Source: CALBJU01 sp965247125 (lineage in GTDB: Bacteria > Bacteroidota > Rhodothermia > Rhodothermales > UBA10348). Taken from it: a stretch of DNA of 64,000 nt. The position numbers and the translations under genes were made by a program. Below, in pieces: positions 44,537 to 52,512 of the stretch. A model generated the notes under the pieces. That model was not told the DNA's origin. It worked only from the letters and a program-made list of their open reading frames with translations, and did not search any database. The number at the start of each line of letters is the position of its first letter. Positions within the stretch are counted from its first letter, which is position 1. The stretch spans positions 310,001-374,000 of the forward strand of contig CBDFGO010000003.1 in NCBI GenBank assembly GCA_965247125.1, in the 5' to 3' direction.

Positions 44537-45881
44537 CTTCTTGTTTTTCAAGCTTAAAGGATTCCAGGAACTGCGTATCGAAATCGCCCTGGATAAATCG
44601 TTCGTCCTTCAGCAACTGCTGATGGAATGGAATGGTCGTCTTCACCCCCTCAATCACGAACTCGTCAAGTGCTCGAAGCATTTTTTGAATCGCCAGATTC
44701 CTCGTTCGAGCGCGCACGATCAGTTTCGCGATCATCGAATCGTAATAAGGCGGAATTACGTAGCCCGCGTAGACGTGCGTATCAACCCGAACGCCGTGAC
44801 CACCCGGAGGATGAAAGGTCTGAACTGTTCCGGGAAAAGGAGAGAAATTATTGAAGGGGTCTTCCGCATTTATCCGGCACTCAATCGCGTGTCCATCCAG
44901 AATGACATCACGTTCATTGATTTCCTCACCCATGGCGACGCGGATCTGATATTCGACAAGATCACAATCCGCAACCTCTTCTGTTACGGGGTGCTCGACC
45001 TGAATTCGCGTGTTCATTTCCATGAAGTAGAATTCGCCTTTATCGTTGACAAGAAATTCGACGGTGGCTGCGCCCTCATAATTCACGGCTTTGGCACCTT
45101 TTATGGCAGCCTCACCCATGCGTGCGCGTAACTCACGGTCCACTACGGGGGATGGAGATTCTTCCAGCAGTTTCTGATGCCTGCGCTGTATTGAGCATTC
45201 ACGCTCTCCAAAATGAATAACGTTTCCCTTTCCGTCTCCCAATATCTGAATTTCAATATGTCTGGGGCCGGTTACGAATTTTTCGATGTAACAGCCTCCA
45301 TTCCCAAATGCCGCTAAAGCTTCCGAGCTTGCCGTCTGAAACAGCGTCTCGAAATCTTCGGCGTTCCAGACGAGGCGCATTCCGCGTCCGCCTCCTCCCG
45401 CGCTGGCCTTCACCATTACAGGGTAACCTATTTTTTTGGCCACCTTTGCGCCTTCACGAGCATCCTTGACCTCACCGTCCGAGCCAGGAACTACGGGGAC
45501 GCCTGCCTTGGCCATCGTCGCCTTCGCCAGACTTTTATCACCCATCAACCGGATGGTCTCCGGTGGGGGTCCAATAAATTTGATATCGTGGTCCTCGCAG
45601 ATGGCGGAAAAGTCCGGGTTTTCAGCGAGAAAGCCGTAGCCTGGATGGATAGCATCCGCTCCGGTCACTTCAGCCGCCGCAATAACGCGGTCGAATCGGA
45701 GATAGGAGTCCCGGCCAGCTGGTGGTCCGATGCAGACCGCTTCATCGGCAAAACGAACGTGCAGAGAGTCCCGATCCGCTGTTGAGTAGACGGCGACGGT
45801 ATCGATCCCCATCTCATGACAGGTTCGGATGATACGAAGGGCAATTTCGCCACGGTTGGCGATCAGAATTTTTTTAATCAC
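44523..45881 (-). CDS. accC: Acetyl-CoA carboxylase, biotin carboxylase subunit
   Basis: Carboxylates biotin on AccB with ATP and bicarbonate. 452 residues with N-terminal KKILIANRGEIALRIIRTC, the glycine-rich ATP-grasp loop KASAGGGGRGMRLV, and the EMNTRIQVEHPVTE catalytic segment. It lies 21 bases downstream of accB, the common accB-accC order, with efp upstream. Confidence 0.97.
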   Translation of the reverse strand: MIKKILIANRGEIALRIIRTCHEMGIDTVAVYSTADRDSLHVRFADEAVCIGPPAGRDSYLRFDRVIAAAEVTGADAIHPGYGFLAENPDFSAICEDHDIKFIGPPPETIRLMGDKSLAKATMAKAGVPVVPGSDGEVKDAREGAKVAKKIGYPVMVKASAGGGGRGMRLVWNAEDFETLFQTASSEALAAFGNGGCYIEKFVTGPRHIEIQILGDGKGNVIHFGERECSIQRRHQKLLEESPSPVVDRELRARMGEAAIKGAKAVNYEGAATVEFLVNDKGEFYFMEMNTRIQVEHPVTEEVADCDLVEYQIRVAMGEEINERDVILDGHAIECRINAEDPFNNFSPFPGTVQTFHPPGGHGVRVDTHVYAGYVIPPYYDSMIAKLIVRARTRNLAIQKMLRALDEFVIEGVKTTIPFHQQLLKDERFIQGDFDTQFLESFKLEKQEDELS

Positions 45882-45902
45882 GGGCAGCGTCCTCGTTCTC
45901 GA

Positions 45903-46367
<465 letters not shown>

Positions 46368-46406
46368 GTTATTTCCTCTTGCTTCAGTGGGTGGCAATAA
46401 ACGTGA

Positions 46407-46976
46407 TCAGACTGTACTGACGCGCGTCACGTAATCACCTTTCTCGGTGTTGACTTTGATCACGTCTCCCTCATTGATGAAAAGGGGCACATTCACGGTA
46501 GCGCCACTCTCGACAATGGCCGGTTTCGTTGCACCGGTAGCGGTATCTCCTTTCAATCCAGGCTCGCACTCAGTCACAGTCAGTTCGACAGCCATTGGGA
46601 TCTCTGTCGTCAATGCCTTGTCTGTTTCTGCGTGCATGATGATGTCAATGGTAGCTCCTTCTTTGATGAACTCCCTGCCCGCGACGGCGTCCGTCGGTAG
46701 AGACGTCTGTTCATACGTCAAGGTGTTCATGAAATGCAGGCCGAGATCATCCTGATAAAGAAACTGATGCGAACGCCTCTCCACTCGCACTTGCTCCACT
46801 TTTTCGCCGGCACGGAAGGTGTTGTCGACAATTTTCCCCTTCCTGACGTTTCTCAGCTTCGTTCTGACGAACGCGCCTCCTTTTCCCGGTTTTACGTGCT
46901 GAAATTCGATAATCGTCCAGATATCGTTGTTCCAATTCATCGTAAAGCCGTTCCTGAAATCACTTGTGTCGGCCAT
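46407..46976 (-). CDS. efp: Elongation factor P
   Basis: Relieves ribosome stalling at proline runs. 189 residues: ADTSDFRNGFTMNWNNDIWT, the modification loop with lysine at its tip (KPGKGGAFVRTKLRNV), and the C-terminal OB domain ending TGATKPAIVESGATVNVPLF and INEGDVIKVNTEKGDY. No EpmA/EpmB/EarP is in the window, so the modification type is unknown. It heads efp-accB-accC-gcvH. Confidence 0.96.
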   Translation of the reverse strand: MADTSDFRNGFTMNWNNDIWTIIEFQHVKPGKGGAFVRTKLRNVRKGKIVDNTFRAGEKVEQVRVERRSHQFLYQDDLGLHFMNTLTYEQTSLPTDAVAGREFIKEGATIDIIMHAETDKALTTEIPMAVELTVTECEPGLKGDTATGATKPAIVESGATVNVPLFINEGDVIKVNTEKGDYVTRVSTV

Positions 46977-47089
46977 CAGGCACTACCATCCCATAATTCA
47001 GATTGAAAAAAGCATCAGAACGGCAAATATAGCTTTTGATCGGTCTTGCAGTCAATTATGCCGTTCGAAGATCTTGGGGAATAGGATTC

Positions 47090-48724
47090 TCAAGACTGGC
47101 GGAACTGGGCAGCGATCCGGTCGATGTCTTCTTCAGATAGACCATTTTCCGCTTTTTTGGTTGTCGGTGCAACCGGAGAAGGTGCGGACGATCGGGCGAT
47201 TTTCTTGATTCCGCCCCCACCGGTTCGCAAGGTCGGGTTTCCGGCCCTCTCGCGGAGCCGAGCGTCGATTTCCTCCATCCAGGGTTTCGTAGGCCGACCA
47301 TCTTTGCGAAGTGATCTGTGCCCGTCGTGTGCTTGCTTCGAGCCGGATGGGGCCATTGATACGGAACTCTTACCGGGGTTAATAGGACTGGTCTCAAACG
47401 CGAGGCGTTTTATGTTGACCAGGTGCAGCGGCGAAATGTTGTCTGCGGTTATCGAGCCTCCAATGGTTCCGGGCCCCAACGTCATGGCGGGGAACAGAGA
47501 TGTTGTATATCCTACGGACCCGAGAGCTGCAACCGAGTTGACCACGATTCTCATTGCTGGTTTTTCAAGGGCGAACGCCTCGATAATCCGTTCACTCGTC
47601 GCGTGGATTCCCAGTGTGTGACCAAGGCCTCCGAATGCCAGAATCTCTTTGCAACGTGCGCATCCGGCCTCCCATCCGTCTTCCACAAACAGGCTTAGAA
47701 TCGGAGACAGCGTTTCCATGGATAAGATTTCTCCTTTACCGACCTCGGATACCTGAGCAATGAGCGCCCTGGTCTTCTTGGGGACTTTGAATCCCGCAAG
47801 GGTAGCGATTACTTCAGGAGATTTTCCGACTTGATCAACATTGAGTCTTCCGCCGCGCGCGACAATCTTTCGAAGCAGATCGGCCTCTTTCTCATTCAAA
47901 AAGTAACCCCCTCCCTTACGAAGCGCTTCCTTCAATCGGGGCAGAACAGGCGTATCGGCGACAATACTCCTTTCGGTAGAGCACAGGGTTCCCCAATCGA
48001 AGGAAACGCCGTACAGAATATCATCCGCCGCCTTTCCGATGTCGGCCGAACGATCGACATAGACCGGTACGTTTCCCGATCCCACTCCGTAAGCGGGTTT
48101 TCCCTTGGAATAAGCGGCCCGCACCATGGCTGAACCGCCCGTGGCAAGGATCAGATCGGTTTCCGGGTCTTCGAGCAGGGCGTCAGTTCCCTCCAGGCTC
48201 ACCTCTGACATACATCCGAAAAGTCCCTCGGGTGCGCCGGCCCGATATGCTGCAGTCGCTACAATATTGACAGCCTCCAACGTACACGCTTTTGCTCGGG
48301 GATGGGGGCTGATCACGATGGCGCACCTGGCCTTCGCAGCGATGATCACCTTGTACAAAGCGGTGGATGTCGGGTTGGTTGACGGTATGAGTGCCGCTAC
48401 CACTCCCATGGGGGAGGCGATTTCCCATACAGATCCATTTTCGGTTGTCTTGATGACACCGCACGTCTTCATGTCGACCATTCGCTCCTGGAGCGTTTGG
48501 GTCGCAAACAGATTTTTCTGAATCTTGCTTTCGACTCGACCAAATCCGGTTTCTTCGACGGCCATTTTCGCGAGGCGTTCTGATGCATCGATCCCTGCTC
48601 GAACCATCTCGCGAACGATTCGGTCAACCGCTTCTTGAGAAAACGCGTGGTACGCGTCGAAAGCACTGCGCGCCCGGCGCAGAAGCGTTCTGGCTTGTTG
48701 TATGGAATGGAGATCGTTGTCCAT
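47090..48724 (-). CDS. CoA-acylating aldehyde dehydrogenase with C-terminal extension
   Basis: 544 residues. Residues 1-450 match acetaldehyde/sulfoacetaldehyde dehydrogenases (acylating; EutE, PduP, AdhE N-domain): PSTNPTSTALYKVIIAAKAR, LATGGSAMVRAAYSKGKPAYG, the catalytic cysteine in WGTLCSTERS, and GGLGHTLGIHA. The reaction is aldehyde + CoA + NAD+ to acyl-CoA. Residues 455-544 are an extra Pro/Ser/Gly-rich linker ending in an amphipathic helix (LSEEDIDRIAAQFRQS). It is the last chromosomal gene before the integrase. Confidence 0.88.
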   Translation of the reverse strand: MDNDLHSIQQARTLLRRARSAFDAYHAFSQEAVDRIVREMVRAGIDASERLAKMAVEETGFGRVESKIQKNLFATQTLQERMVDMKTCGVIKTTENGSVWEIASPMGVVAALIPSTNPTSTALYKVIIAAKARCAIVISPHPRAKACTLEAVNIVATAAYRAGAPEGLFGCMSEVSLEGTDALLEDPETDLILATGGSAMVRAAYSKGKPAYGVGSGNVPVYVDRSADIGKAADDILYGVSFDWGTLCSTERSIVADTPVLPRLKEALRKGGGYFLNEKEADLLRKIVARGGRLNVDQVGKSPEVIATLAGFKVPKKTRALIAQVSEVGKGEILSMETLSPILSLFVEDGWEAGCARCKEILAFGGLGHTLGIHATSERIIEAFALEKPAMRIVVNSVAALGSVGYTTSLFPAMTLGPGTIGGSITADNISPLHLVNIKRLAFETSPINPGKSSVSMAPSGSKQAHDGHRSLRKDGRPTKPWMEEIDARLRERAGNPTLRTGGGGIKKIARSSAPSPVAPTTKKAENGLSEEDIDRIAAQFRQS

Positions 48725-48888
48725 GGCGGATCGCTAGCTAATATGCCCCCATGGCGCAAATACCGCGTTTATAACACTTTAATGGCATTATCTTTTCTTA
48801 AACGTTCTGAGGTATTGGGGTGTATTAGGACATTTCTTTAGAACATGTTTAGAACTTTGCGCCTGATTGGGTCTTGGCCTTCATTTAT
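48725..48888. other. Candidate left end of the integrated element
   Basis: AT-rich spacer between the aldehyde dehydrogenase start and the integrase stop. It carries the direct repeat TTTAGAAC at 48837-48844 and 48848-48855, which could be arm-type integrase sites. The core attachment sequence cannot be fixed because the right junction is not identified. Confidence 0.35.
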
Positions 48889-49953
48889 TTAGAGTGGGTG
48901 TTTCGGCCGGTTGGGGTAGAGGTAATCGGCCACGGGTGAGACCGTGGAGGGATCAAAAATCCCCACCGCTCTCATTAGCATTCGTTTCATGGACTCGTCC
49001 GTAGCGTGTGCGTATTTACGAGTGGTTGAATAATGTAAGTGTCCTACCATTGGGGAAACTATTTGAAGTGGCAACCCAAGATCATTTAGCATCCACGAAA
49101 TGTAGGTGTGGCGAAGCCAGTGTGGTGTTATTCTTCGCCCCCCCAACGCAAACATTGAGGCCTCAACCATTTTCCGCTGGTAATGAGCAGCGGACTTCGT
49201 TCGCATGGTCTCATGTCTGAAGGTGCGGAATGAGTCGCGGCCCCTCGGATAGAGAATAACTGTCCTGCTAGACTCACCATAGATCTTTTTATTCTGCACT
49301 GTCAACTGAGACTTTTGGTCATCCACCTCGATGTCTTCAGGCTCCAGTGAGAGGAACTCGCCTATTCTCAGGCCGCTGCAAACCAGGCAGTCGATGACCA
49401 TCTGCATTTCTTCGCTAGATGCCTCTTTTAGAGCGATAATTTCGTCGGGCCACAAGGCAGATCTAGGGGAAGAAGCCGCCTCCCTTTCGATATTACTAGC
49501 AGGATTGTAAGCCAAGACGTTCTCTGCCAGCAGATACTTGAAAAGCGCGTGTAAAACTTGTCTTTGTTGGTTCCTGCTTTCTGCCGTTCCGTAACTACTG
49601 ATCGATCTCAGTATGTGCTCTTTCGTGATCAACAGGACGCTGGTGTCTTCGCTCACTTCTCTTGCAAACGATTTCAAACGGCCGTGCACGGGCGCTGAAT
49701 CAGCGTAAGTCTTGCGTGAAATGAATTTACTAATCCAGTAATCCAGCGCCTTATTAGATGTTGTTAGGAGCTTGCTAGTCCACGGGTCTGAAAGTCTTCC
49801 AAAAGCTAAGTCCTTTTCAAATTTCGCTATTTTTTGGCGGGCTACAGTCGTGTTTTTGGTTTGTAGAGAGACCCATTTTCGCTGTGGTTGGCGGTCTTTA
49901 TCGTAAAAAATAACGTAGTGGTTTCGTCCCTTTTTGGCTGCGTAGAGTCTCAT
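48889..49953 (-). CDS. Tyrosine recombinase / phage-type integrase
   Basis: 354-residue site-specific recombinase. The N-terminus is an arm-binding-like domain (MRLYAAKKGRNHYVIFYDKD), followed by a core-binding helical domain. The catalytic domain has the first Arg in CSGLRIGEFLSLE, the HxxR motif in HWLRHTYISWM, and the nucleophile Tyr in TTRKYAHATDESM. Its ATG overlaps the stop of the repressor gene by 4 bases. Integrases at an element edge normally lie near attL. Confidence 0.95.
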   Translation of the reverse strand: MRLYAAKKGRNHYVIFYDKDRQPQRKWVSLQTKNTTVARQKIAKFEKDLAFGRLSDPWTSKLLTTSNKALDYWISKFISRKTYADSAPVHGRLKSFAREVSEDTSVLLITKEHILRSISSYGTAESRNQQRQVLHALFKYLLAENVLAYNPASNIEREAASSPRSALWPDEIIALKEASSEEMQMVIDCLVCSGLRIGEFLSLEPEDIEVDDQKSQLTVQNKKIYGESSRTVILYPRGRDSFRTFRHETMRTKSAAHYQRKMVEASMFALGGRRITPHWLRHTYISWMLNDLGLPLQIVSPMVGHLHYSTTRKYAHATDESMKRMLMRAVGIFDPSTVSPVADYLYPNRPKHPL

Positions 49954-50576
49954 AACACCACGTGTGCCATAAGCGTAAACACGTCTTGCTCTGAAATTTT
50001 GATTGTCTTCTTTTCGTAGGCGTTGTTGTCTGGAATAATCTCGACAGTATCGTGATCAATAAAATCGAGCCGACTAATGATGTTTTTTTGGTTCAGTTTT
50101 AAAAGGTAAATGCCTGGAGTTGGCTTTTCGAGGGCCTCTTCGGGTGATTCTATTCGGCGGCACTTCACTAGGGATCCGGGAGAAATGGTACCGCGCATGG
50201 AATCACCGGAATCCATTACAAAGAAAAGGTTTTGGTTTCCGACATCGACAAAACCAATGGTGCCAACCTGGTCGTCATCGCTCTCGCTCACTCCAGAAAT
50301 GAACGCAAGGTTATAAATGGCCGATGGGAAGTCGATCTGGAGGGGTCTCGATCTCCCGCCGCCTCTAGCTGGAGGCACCAAGTATGCATAAGATCCATAT
50401 TGCGTCGATTTTATAAAGTCAGAAGACTTTAGAGAATGTAGCGCGCCTCTAATACTCGACTGATTATAGCCTAATGATCCAAGTTGATCTAAAATATCTT
50501 TGGTGTCAGCATCTTCGGGCCAGATTCCCTTTAAAAGGTCAATTACCGCCGTTTTAACCCTCCTTTTCTTTTTCAT
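49950..50576 (-). CDS. LexA/CI-like (S24-fold) repressor without catalytic lysine
   Basis: 208 residues. The N-terminal ~70 are a winged-helix-like domain (TKDILDQLGSLGYNQSSIRG) rather than an XRE helix-turn-helix. The C-terminal ~100 follow the S24/LexA fold: the serine motif MDSGDSMRGTISPGS and PGIYLLKLNQKNIISRL, where the usual VKRL lysine is replaced by Ser. Serine kept, lysine lost, suggests no self-cleavage. It is divergent from the early operon and probably its repressor. Confidence 0.75.
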   Translation of the reverse strand: MKKKRRVKTAVIDLLKGIWPEDADTKDILDQLGSLGYNQSSIRGALHSLKSSDFIKSTQYGSYAYLVPPARGGGRSRPLQIDFPSAIYNLAFISGVSESDDDQVGTIGFVDVGNQNLFFVMDSGDSMRGTISPGSLVKCRRIESPEEALEKPTPGIYLLKLNQKNIISRLDFIDHDTVEIIPDNNAYEKKTIKISEQDVFTLMAHVVL

Positions 50577-50632
50577 GATTCTTTATTTGCCTCCGGTTTG
50601 TTCTGAATTGTGGGCATTATTGACTCCTTTGC

Positions 50633-50662
50633 TTGACAAAGTGTTGTAAGTTGTACTATAAT
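50633..50662 (+). promoter_or_regulatory. Consensus promoter of the rightward early operon
   Basis: TTGACA at 50633-50638 and TATAAT at 50657-50662 with an 18-base spacer match the sigma-70 consensus exactly at both boxes. It points into the early genes from 50778. Such a strong promoter beside a divergent repressor gene is expected for a lysogeny switch. Confidence 0.85.
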
Positions 50663-50675
50663 AGATCCGAGTAAA

Positions 50676-50708
50676 CTGAAAAATTCAGATCACTTCAGAA
50701 CACTTGAG
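50676..50708. promoter_or_regulatory. Operator-like repeats downstream of the early promoter
   Basis: CTGAA-AAA-TTCAG (50676-50688) is a perfect 5-base palindrome. Directly after it lie CACTTCAG (50691-50698) and CACTTGAG (50701-50708), a near-direct repeat one helical turn apart. They begin 14 bases after the -10 box, where a repressor would block the promoter. Confidence 0.5.
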
Positions 50709-50777
50709 GCTTATTTGGTAAATTTAAGAATACCTCACGTGAACATCCAAATAATGTGCAATAACTAGGCCTAAGGC

Positions 50778-51029
50778 ATGTCAGAAAGATTTGGTCCTCC
50801 GATCCATCCGATGCATAAATACTCGGTCGCCGAAGCTGGAGCACGATTGAAGTATGGCTTCTACAAAAAAGGCGTGAAGGGGTGGAGTTATCACATCATT
50901 CAGAAATTGATCGACTCCGGAAAACTCGAGGCAGGTGATCGAAATAGGAGTGGCAAAGTCATCTATATCACGGAGCGAGCCATTCAGAATTATGAAAAGG
51001 CTTCCCGCCTCGCAGCTCAAGTCACCTAA
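50778..51029 (+). CDS. Small putative DNA-binding protein (Cro/excisionase-like position)
   Basis: 83 residues, first gene after the early promoter. The segment YSVAEAGARLKYGF...SYHIIQKLIDSGKLEAGDR resembles an excisionase/MerR-type winged helix: a helix pair, then a short hairpin and RSGKVIYITERAIQNYE. Position suggests Cro, an excision factor or an early regulator. Function not proven. Confidence 0.65.
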   Translation: MSERFGPPIHPMHKYSVAEAGARLKYGFYKKGVKGWSYHIIQKLIDSGKLEAGDRNRSGKVIYITERAIQNYEKASRLAAQVT

Positions 51030-51062
51030 CACCGGCTCCTGATATTAAACCTCAAATTTGCC

Positions 51063-51506
51063 GTGCAAGAGCGCAAAGTCCCCCTCCAGCAGTCTTCTCC
51101 CGAGCCAGATTCGATCGAAAAGAACATCTTTGCACGAACTTTGAAAGAGGGAAATGTGGAGATGGACGCGGCGCGAATCCTACTCGATGGGCTCTTAGAT
51201 CAATTTGAGCTGTCGCCTATAGATAAAATGGCGGCATTGCTTCTGGCAGCGTCAAGGGCCTTTCACAGCGAGGTTTTCTTCTCAGGAATGAGCAAAGAAG
51301 AGGCCTCAAATATCATAAATCAATTCAATTTTACGTCTCGGGCTGCAATGACGGCTGCAGTTCAACTCGCCTTTCATAAGCGAGAACGAAGAGACGAAAC
51401 GAAACGGGCTCCTCTTCACTGTCCATCTGGTACAGCGCAATCACATAACACTACTGGGGCGCCGAGGCCCACGGCAGAGAGAGTAGAGCCCAATTTTAAT
51501 GGATGA
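51063..51506 (+). CDS. Hypothetical early protein, 147 residues
   Basis: Not recognised. It starts at GTG 51063 and ends 8 bases inside the initiator gene (overlap 51499-51506), so coupled translation is likely. Residues 35-110 are helical (ILLDGLLDQFELSPIDKMAA, EEASNIINQFNF); the C-terminus is basic and disordered. No domain seen. Confidence 0.65.
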   Translation: MQERKVPLQQSSPEPDSIEKNIFARTLKEGNVEMDAARILLDGLLDQFELSPIDKMAALLLAASRAFHSEVFFSGMSKEEASNIINQFNFTSRAAMTAAVQLAFHKRERRDETKRAPLHCPSGTAQSHNTTGAPRPTAERVEPNFNG

Positions 51507-52512
51507 ACAACAACGCTCAACTCAAACAATATCACCAGGCCATGATGAAGACCACCCGGTGGATGCAGTCGTCTTTCAGGACATCCGGTTGCTGCGAAAT
51601 CACCTCTCTAACAAGCGTTCTCACAGATTAACCTCCATATTTGTGGTGATTTGCCAGATAAATAGAGAAAGAGGCTATTGCGACCTTTCCCACGCTCGCC
51701 TGGGGGCCCTGGTTGGCATGGATCGTCACGCTGCATCGCGAGTCGTGCACGATCTTTTGCGCGAAAAAGCGATCAAAAAATTTCCAGGAAGTGTCCTTCG
51801 ACCACTTCTTGAAATACCTGGTGAATTGGGGCCAAAACAGGGCGATCTAACGTTGTCGTTACAACAACAGCGTGGTCGTGACGACAACATCGAAACGTTG
51901 TCGTTACAACAACAGCGTGGTCGTGACGACAACATCGAAACGTTGTCGTTACAACAACATCCCGAAAACGACACCTTATATACCTCTAATACTAAAGTAT
52001 TAGAGACTTCCTCCACCGCCCATGCGCGTGCGCCCGCGAGCGTACCCGCGCGCGCGCGACCAGCGGAAGAGGTGGTGGACCGAGAAGATCAATTTCTCGG
52101 ATTGACTGAAGAGGAGTTTAACTCCATCGTTCCGAAATGGAATGACTTCGCCAGAACGCATGGGCTCTCCGAAGTAACGAACATTCCCCCCTCGTGGCTG
52201 CCCAAGATTCGGGCAAATATCCAGAGTATCGTGCCGCGCTACGACGCCATCCTGGGTAAAATTGCGGCCTCGACCTTTCTGTTAGGATCCGGAACGACGA
52301 ACAAATGGCGCGCCTCATTTCGCTGGCTTTGGACAAAAGAGGACACGGCCGAAAAAGTTTTCGGCGGCGAATATGGTGACCGAGCAGTGAATTCTAGAAC
52401 TGCTGAAAATCCGGTTAGACGTCACAACAAAACCGACCAGGAACTGGATGAGCTCTACCCAGAGGATCAGATTATGGACGGTCACGGGAATCCCATCAGA
52501 GGCGAAGCATGA
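51499..52512 (+). CDS. Phage-type replication initiator with internal origin repeats
   Basis: 337 residues. Residues 15-110 form a winged-helix DNA-binding domain (VDAVVFQDIRLLRNHLSNKR ... GALVGMDRHAASRVVHDLLR). Residues 118-155 are two copies of a 15-residue repeat (LSLQQQRGRDDNIET) plus a partial third, dictated by DNA repeats. Residues 200-300 match the C-terminal domain common in phage initiators and DnaD-like proteins (SWLPKIRANI ... FLLGSGTTNKWRASFRWLW). Order and position match lambda O. It overlaps the helicase-loader gene by 4 bases (ATGA). Confidence 0.8.
   Translation: MDEQQRSTQTISPGHDEDHPVDAVVFQDIRLLRNHLSNKRSHRLTSIFVVICQINRERGYCDLSHARLGALVGMDRHAASRVVHDLLREKAIKKFPGSVLRPLLEIPGELGPKQGDLTLSLQQQRGRDDNIETLSLQQQRGRDDNIETLSLQQHPENDTLYTSNTKVLETSSTAHARAPASVPARARPAEEVVDREDQFLGLTEEEFNSIVPKWNDFARTHGLSEVTNIPPSWLPKIRANIQSIVPRYDAILGKIAASTFLLGSGTTNKWRASFRWLWTKEDTAEKVFGGEYGDRAVNSRTAENPVRRHNKTDQELDELYPEDQIMDGHGNPIRGEA
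51851..51959. repeat. Iterons: 45-bp direct repeats, two full and one partial
   Basis: Unit 1 is 51851-51895, unit 2 51896-51940, identical by eye, and a 19-base partial third copy is 51941-51959. Each unit has internal dyads: GTTGT-CGTT-ACAAC at its start and GTCGT-G-ACGAC at its centre. ACGACAAC at a unit end faces GTTGTCGT of the next across eight bases. These are typical initiator-binding iterons. Confidence 0.85.
51960..52010. other. Putative replication-origin unwinding region with 10-bp palindrome
   Basis: An AT-rich segment immediately follows the iterons and contains CTCTAATACT-AA-AGTATTAGAG at 51984-52005, a perfect 10-base inverted repeat. Iterons followed by AT-rich DNA inside an initiator gene is the lambda-type ori layout. 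Confidence 0.6.
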
